64,000 nt of DNA, taken from NCBI RefSeq assembly GCF_031845305.1, contig NZ_JAVREH010000018.1, forward strand, positions 1-64,000. The letters are read 5' to 3'. A model generated the notes under the pieces. That model searched no databases and was not told where the DNA came from. It was given only the letters and a program-made list of their open reading frames with translations. This document shows positions 59,877 to 64,000 of the stretch, piece by piece (position 1 is the stretch's first letter; each line of letters begins with the position of its first letter). The DNA comes from Jatrophihabitans_A lederbergiae. GTDB taxonomy: Bacteria > Actinomycetota > Actinomycetes > Mycobacteriales > Jatrophihabitantaceae. Position numbers and translations under genes: made by a program.

Positions 59877-62800
59877 GAGGTCTCGGCAGCGCGCAGCGGG
59901 TCCCATAGGCAGTGCGCGAGCGGGGCGAAGCGGAGGGTGTCGTCGCCGGTGATGTCGTAGTCGACGAGCGCCGCGATGTCACTGTTCTGTCCGAGAATCA
60001 GCTCGTGGGCGACTTCGAGGTTCTCCCCGCCGTAGTCGAAGTTGCGCCAGCGTGTGCCTGCGACGGCGAGCGCGTCCTGCTCGGTCTTGCCAGCGGCTAG
60101 GCGTTCGGCGTACTTCTCGGATGTCTTCAGCGCGATCGGCAGTGGGCTGCGTAGACCGGCGCGGCGCAGCTCCAGCAGGTCGATAAGCCTAGCTCGGGCG
60201 GCGTCCGGGGTGACACCGCGGATGATCGTGCGGCCGGCGACGGCGCCGGCTTTGCCGACCGTCAGGGCTGTCAGGGCGTTGTCGTTGAGTTGGGCGACGA
60301 GCGCGAGGTAACGCACCCATGCCCGCAGACGCGCCCTGGGCCCGAGGGTGGAGTACGAGACGGCTAGCAGCGTCGTTCCGTGGACGCCGCCGACGGTGCC
60401 ACCGAGTGAGACGCCGTCGAGGTCAAGGTCGATGTCAACGGTTCGGGCAGCGACCTGCCGTTGCTGCATGCATACGCCCAACAGCGCTTCGACCGTGCCT
60501 GCGACCGTGCCGAGGAGTCGGTGACCGAGAAGGCCCGGCGGCAGGTCGCCGCGGCGCACGGCAAGCTCTCGTGTGGCATCGAGCTCGATGCCGGACAGCC
60601 GTGCGGTCAGCTGAGCTTCGCCGACGGCCCACTCCGGCAGTCCGCCCATATCCAGCGGCAGCGCATCTTCCGGCTCGCTGTCGTCTTGCCAGGTAGCGAC
60701 CTGCAGGCGGCGTCTGAGGAAGTGCTTCATGGGGTCCAAGACAAACTCGACGAGGTCGTCGAGTTCGACCGGCGCATCCAGCGGTTGCGGCAGCGGCTTG
60801 GTCAGCAGCGGTGTGGGCGCATGGCGGGGTCCGACGCTGGCTTGCGCGCCGGCCAGCCCGGACGGGTCGAAGGAGAACGGCTGGCTCACTCCCAGGCGGC
60901 CGGGCTCGAAGTTGCGGGGGTCGAATGGCTGGAGCGGGTGGGCGATGACGACCTGCTCGTGTGCCGGGCGAGCGTTCGCTGTGCAGGCGGTGGCGTCGAT
61001 GGCGTCCATGAGCTCACCGAGCGGCACGCAGGGCGGAACGGTGGCGCCGCTGCGCGGGTCGGCGCCGGTGTAGGTGATGAGCAGGTGCTCCTGCGCGGCG
61101 CAAATCGCGTCGAGAAACAGCTGACGGTCTTCGCTGCGGACATCCCGCTCGCCGGTGCGCGGGTCGCGCGCAAGCGCGTCGTCGCCATCGACAACTCCAT
61201 GGCGGGGGAACGCTCCGTCGTCCATGCCGAGCAAGCAGATGACGCGGTGCGGGACTGACCGCATCGGCACCAGGGTGCAGACGGTAAGGGTGCCGGTGCG
61301 GAAGCTCGCTCTGGTCGGACGACCCTCCAATCGGTGCGTCAGCAGCACCGCAACGTCGGGGCGGGTGAGTTCCACGGCGCCAGAGGACTCAGCGATGTCG
61401 TTGAGTTCGCCGCGCAGCTGCGCACCCTGCCAGGAGTGCTCAGCCTCGCCGAGGCTCGTGACCGTGTCTGCCAGCAGTGTCGCCCACTGCGCCACCGTGT
61501 GCGGCTGTTCCGTTGCTCGGACGGCCGCGTCGAGACGGTCGATGAGTTCGGCGACCCGGCCTGCGAGGTCGATGGAGCCGCTGTCGACGTCATCGAACGG
61601 TAGCGCGGTCCCGAGCCAACGTCCGTCCTCCTCCATAGCCACGCCCAGCAGCAGTCGGTCTAGCGCTGCCCGCCATGTCCCTTGCCCGACGTGGCCAAGT
61701 CCGTAGGGGGTGCGGTGCTCAGCGTCCAGGCCCCACCGTGCGTTGGTGGCGCTGACCCACTCACGGAGTCGCTCGAGGTCGTCGTCGGTGAATGCGAACT
61801 TGCGGCGGACGGGTGCGGTGCCGGCGAGGTCGAGTACCGCGCTTGCGGTGATGCGGGAGCCTGCGAGCTCGAGAATCTGGGTGAGCAGTCCGACCATCGG
61901 GTTGGTTTGGCGCAGAGAGCGGTCGGCGACCTTGACTCGCAGCTGCGTTGCCGGGTGTGCGCCGGGCTCGTCGAGCATGCCGAATGCTGCGGCGATCAAT
62001 GGAGCGAACACCTCGACGTCCGGGCACATGATCAGGATGTCGCGAGGCTCGAGCGTCGGGTCATCGCGCAGTAGCGCGAGGATTGCCTCCCGCGCGACTT
62101 CGGTCTGGCGGGCGGACCCGTGGCAGGCGTGCACGACGAGGCTTCTGTCGGCCGGGTCAAGCTTGACCGGCTGCGTCGGCACGGAGTCGCGGGCGAGTTG
62201 GTCTTGGAGCGCGCCCAGTAGCGTGCCCGGGCGGGGCGGGACCGGATGGTGGACGGTGTCCGCCGGCGGTAGAAGCTGCTGTAGTTCGCGGATGTCCCGG
62301 GAGAGCGAGGCTAGTAGTGGGTTTCCTACTAGCTGCGCGCCACGGTCATCGGCGCGGCGTCCTGGGCCTGGTCGGTCGCCGGCGACGGCGTTCCACAGGG
62401 CCGGTGAAGGATGATTGAGCCACAGATGCAGGTCGCGGTGTTCGGCGAGCGCGTCGAGGACGGCAATGCGTGTGGGCGCGATGCGTGTGACGCCGAAGAT
62501 CGACACCCGCTGAGGCAAGTCAACCGTGCCGGGTGCAGTCCGTAGCCGCGCGCACGCCGCCTCGTGCAGCTCGGCCGGCGCCGCGCCGAGTTCGTCGCGG
62601 AGCTGCCGGAACAGCTGCGCCTGCCAGCGCAAGTCGTCCGGTACCGCAGCGGCGTCGCCTTGCTCGTCACGTCCAGTCGCCCAGGCACGCAGCATGTCCG
62701 GACGTGAGCGGCCGTAGGCGTCTAGGTGGCGGCCGAGTTTGGCGGCGACGGCGTAGCGGCGGCCGGGGTCACCGGCAAGATGCGCGCCCAGTGCGGCGCC

Positions 62801-63145
62801 CCAGGGGCGCGTGTGGATGTCGTCTAGAAGCGCCATGATCGGCCACACAATGCGCGCGGGTGCCCAGACTTCGACACTTTCGGCGTAGTTCGGGTCAGCG
62901 GCGGCGACGGCTGCGTCAAGCATCGTGGTCGAGGGCGGGAACTCGACGTTCGCGCACACACCGTCACCATTGACTGCGCCGAGCACGTGACTGAGCCGTT
63001 GCGCGAGCCAGCGTTCAACCCCGCGCGAGGGCACGGCCACGACATCAGCGACGAATAGATCGGTCGGCGGGCTCGCCAGAAGCTCCCCCAGTGCGTCCAC
63101 AAGCGGGTCTGCGCGTTCGGAGCGATGGATCATCGGACGCGGCAC
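59873..63145 (-). CDS. recC: RecC subunit of exonuclease V
   Basis: A 1090-residue protein matching RecC, which recognises Chi and holds the RecBCD complex together. Family pieces are VVAVPSRGVERWLAQRLSHV near the N-terminus, RVSIFGVTRIAPTRIAVLDA, ILIMCPDVEVFAPLIAAAF, PMRSVPHRVICLLGMDDGAF and PRHGVVDGDDALARDPRTGE (the inactive helicase-like fold), and FDYGGENLEVAHELILG-like end sequence. The gene is intact and of normal length, in the actinobacterial order recC-recB-recD, with 4-nt overlaps. It begins about 290 nt from the rightward recombinase gene; that gap holds no gene I can support. Confidence 0.93.
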   Translation of the reverse strand: MPRPMIHRSERADPLVDALGELLASPPTDLFVADVVAVPSRGVERWLAQRLSHVLGAVNGDGVCANVEFPPSTTMLDAAVAAADPNYAESVEVWAPARIVWPIMALLDDIHTRPWGAALGAHLAGDPGRRYAVAAKLGRHLDAYGRSRPDMLRAWATGRDEQGDAAAVPDDLRWQAQLFRQLRDELGAAPAELHEAACARLRTAPGTVDLPQRVSIFGVTRIAPTRIAVLDALAEHRDLHLWLNHPSPALWNAVAGDRPGPGRRADDRGAQLVGNPLLASLSRDIRELQQLLPPADTVHHPVPPRPGTLLGALQDQLARDSVPTQPVKLDPADRSLVVHACHGSARQTEVAREAILALLRDDPTLEPRDILIMCPDVEVFAPLIAAAFGMLDEPGAHPATQLRVKVADRSLRQTNPMVGLLTQILELAGSRITASAVLDLAGTAPVRRKFAFTDDDLERLREWVSATNARWGLDAEHRTPYGLGHVGQGTWRAALDRLLLGVAMEEDGRWLGTALPFDDVDSGSIDLAGRVAELIDRLDAAVRATEQPHTVAQWATLLADTVTSLGEAEHSWQGAQLRGELNDIAESSGAVELTRPDVAVLLTHRLEGRPTRASFRTGTLTVCTLVPMRSVPHRVICLLGMDDGAFPRHGVVDGDDALARDPRTGERDVRSEDRQLFLDAICAAQEHLLITYTGADPRSGATVPPCVPLGELMDAIDATACTANARPAHEQVVIAHPLQPFDPRNFEPGRLGVSQPFSFDPSGLAGAQASVGPRHAPTPLLTKPLPQPLDAPVELDDLVEFVLDPMKHFLRRRLQVATWQDDSEPEDALPLDMGGLPEWAVGEAQLTARLSGIELDATRELAVRRGDLPPGLLGHRLLGTVAGTVEALLGVCMQQRQVAARTVDIDLDLDGVSLGGTVGGVHGTTLLAVSYSTLGPRARLRAWVRYLALVAQLNDNALTALTVGKAGAVAGRTIIRGVTPDAARARLIDLLELRRAGLRSPLPIALKTSEKYAERLAAGKTEQDALAVAGTRWRNFDYGGENLEVAHELILGQNSDIAALVDYDITGDDTLRFAPLAHCLWDPLRAAETS

Positions 63146-63431
63146 TGGGTCATCTTCACACGCTCAGGCGACAGTCTTGTCGTTCTTCGGCAACAGTCAT
63201 CCGGCCGCCGCGCGAGCGTGGGCGCATCGTTCACGGTCGGGACGTGGCTGATGATTGTGACGATAACGGCCTCCGCAAGATCAACGCCTGCGTATCGAGT
63301 CGGGTGTTGCGTCGGTCAGCGGCGAGCTCACAGTGGATAAGGTCCGCCTGCCACCGACGTCACTCCCCCGACCAGGGCACGCCCGCGGAAGACACTGCGG
63401 GAAATTTGGTTATGCGCACTAGCCTTAACCA

Positions 63432-64000
63432 GTGACCAGCCCGATCGAAAGCTCAACTCCCCTAGACCAGGCGGTAGAGGAATACCTGGACTGGCAGGCC
63501 CTGGACAAGGGCCGCAGCCCGAACACGGTGCGCGCCTACAAGCAGGACCTCACCATCTTCCTCACCTACGCCGCTGACGTCGGCGTCACCCGCCTCGACG
63601 GCGTCGACCGCGAGCTGCTGCGCGCCTTCCAGTCCGATCTGGCCCGCGGCCCCGACCGCTCCACGCCGCTGGCGGCGCCCACTAGACACCGCAGGTTGGT
63701 TGCGCTGCGTTCGTTCCTGAGATTCTGCGCCCGCGAGGAGTGGACCCCGGGGGACCTCGGCGTCACCATCGACCTGCCCAAACTCCCCCGACGGCTACCC
63801 AAACCATTACAAGACGACGAGCTAGCGCGCGTCACCGCCGACGCAGCCGAGGACGTCGAACTCAACCCCGCTGGCCTACGAGACCGGGCACTGGTGGCGT
63901 TCCTAATCTCCACCGGCTGCCGCATATCGGAAGCACTCGCCCTCAACCGCGCGGACTGGAGCCGGCACACCGTCATCGTGCGAGGCAAAGGCGACGTCGA
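63432..64000 (+). CDS. Xer-type tyrosine recombinase (N-terminal part; cut by window end)
   Basis: The first 189 residues of a tyrosine recombinase from GTG 63432. The N-terminal SAM-like core-binding domain is complete (VEEYLDWQALDKGRSPNTVR followed by AYKQDLTIFL; RLVALRSFLRFCAREEW). The catalytic domain starts at LPRRLPKPLQDDELARV and includes RDRALVAFLISTGCRISEAL, which carries the first catalytic arginine. The rest lies beyond the window. The form is like XerC/XerD, which resolve chromosome dimers, but an element integrase is possible. Confidence 0.85.
   Translation, partial: MTSPIESSTPLDQAVEEYLDWQALDKGRSPNTVRAYKQDLTIFLTYAADVGVTRLDGVDRELLRAFQSDLARGPDRSTPLAAPTRHRRLVALRSFLRFCAREEWTPGDLGVTIDLPKLPRRLPKPLQDDELARVTADAAEDVELNPAGLRDRALVAFLISTGCRISEALALNRADWSRHTVIVRGKGDV

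Noticed and set aside
1..64000. CRISPR array or tRNA genes
   Set aside because: No regularly spaced direct repeats of CRISPR type and no cloverleaf-like sequence with a GTTCRANNC arm were found by reading.

Overview
This is a high-GC actinobacterial sequence, from a chromosome or a large integrated/conjugative element. The evidence is strong GC bias in third codon positions, many GTG and TTG starts, dense 4-nt start/stop overlaps, and actinobacterial families (Eis-type acetyltransferase, SCO6880-type conjugation protein, DUF4913, a MAB_1171c-type membrane protein, a recC-recB-recD cluster). The genus cannot be fixed from sequence alone. No tRNA, rRNA or CRISPR array was seen.

Layout. (1) 1-3.3 kb: tail of an IS30-type transposase, then three leftward genes for an Eis-like acetyltransferase, a phosphotransferase-fold protein and an alpha/beta hydrolase. 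(2) 3.7-6.5 kb: a defence-like block made of an overlapping trio (serine recombinase, TIR-like effector, 66-aa membrane protein), then a hairpin RNA candidate and an Abi-like protein with a HEPN-type motif. (3) 6.5-9.4 kb: mobilisation module with an oriT-like stretch, a MobC-like protein and a relaxase. (4) 9.9-30.5 kb: a biosynthetic gene cluster. (5) 31.1-44.9 kb: a leftward conjugation operon (ArdC/Toprim protein, DUF4913, VirD4-type coupling ATPase, VirB4-like ATPase, SCO6880-type protein, VirB6-like, VirB8-like, a duplicated pilin-like protein, lipoprotein, VirB1/NlpC-P60). (6) 45.1-48.2 kb: a rightward four-gene cassette (XRE regulator, ImmA/IrrE-type peptidase, MAB_1171c-type membrane protein, MpaB-type oxygenase). 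(7) 48.2-54.6 kb: decayed accessory DNA with recombinase remnants, a nitrilase, a MOSC protein, a truncated ParB-like gene and a DUF262 gene cut by an ISL3 element. (8) 54.6-63.1 kb: recC, recB and recD, with single-base frameshifts in recB and recD. (9) The start of a Xer-type tyrosine recombinase at the right edge.

The most interesting part is the cluster at 9.9-30.5 kb. A leftward run of overlapping genes encodes a Rieske oxygenase, an archaeal-type threonyl-tRNA synthetase-like protein, a cupin, a GTP cyclohydrolase II-like protein, a possible NADAR-type N-glycosidase, a PaaK-like adenylating enzyme, an archaeal-type prolyl-tRNA synthetase-like protein, a P-loop kinase fused to an Ldh2-type dehydrogenase, an S66 (LD-carboxypeptidase/MccF-like) peptidase, a 44-aa peptide carrying a ThrRS editing-site-like motif, and an HpcH/HpaI aldolase. 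Divergent genes add an ATP-grasp ligase, an MFS exporter, a methyltransferase, a PhyH-type dioxygenase and a second bacterial-type ThrRS that lacks the TGS domain. The inference, not proven, is a specialised metabolite that targets threonyl-tRNA synthetase, with the extra ThrRS as resistant target and the S66 peptidase as possible immunity enzyme. Synthetase-fold paralogues may activate amino acids during assembly.

The cluster sits between two diverged partial copies of the same relaxase/primase junction (near 9.3-9.7 kb and 31.1-31.5 kb). This indicates that it lies inside a mosaic conjugative element assembled from two related elements.
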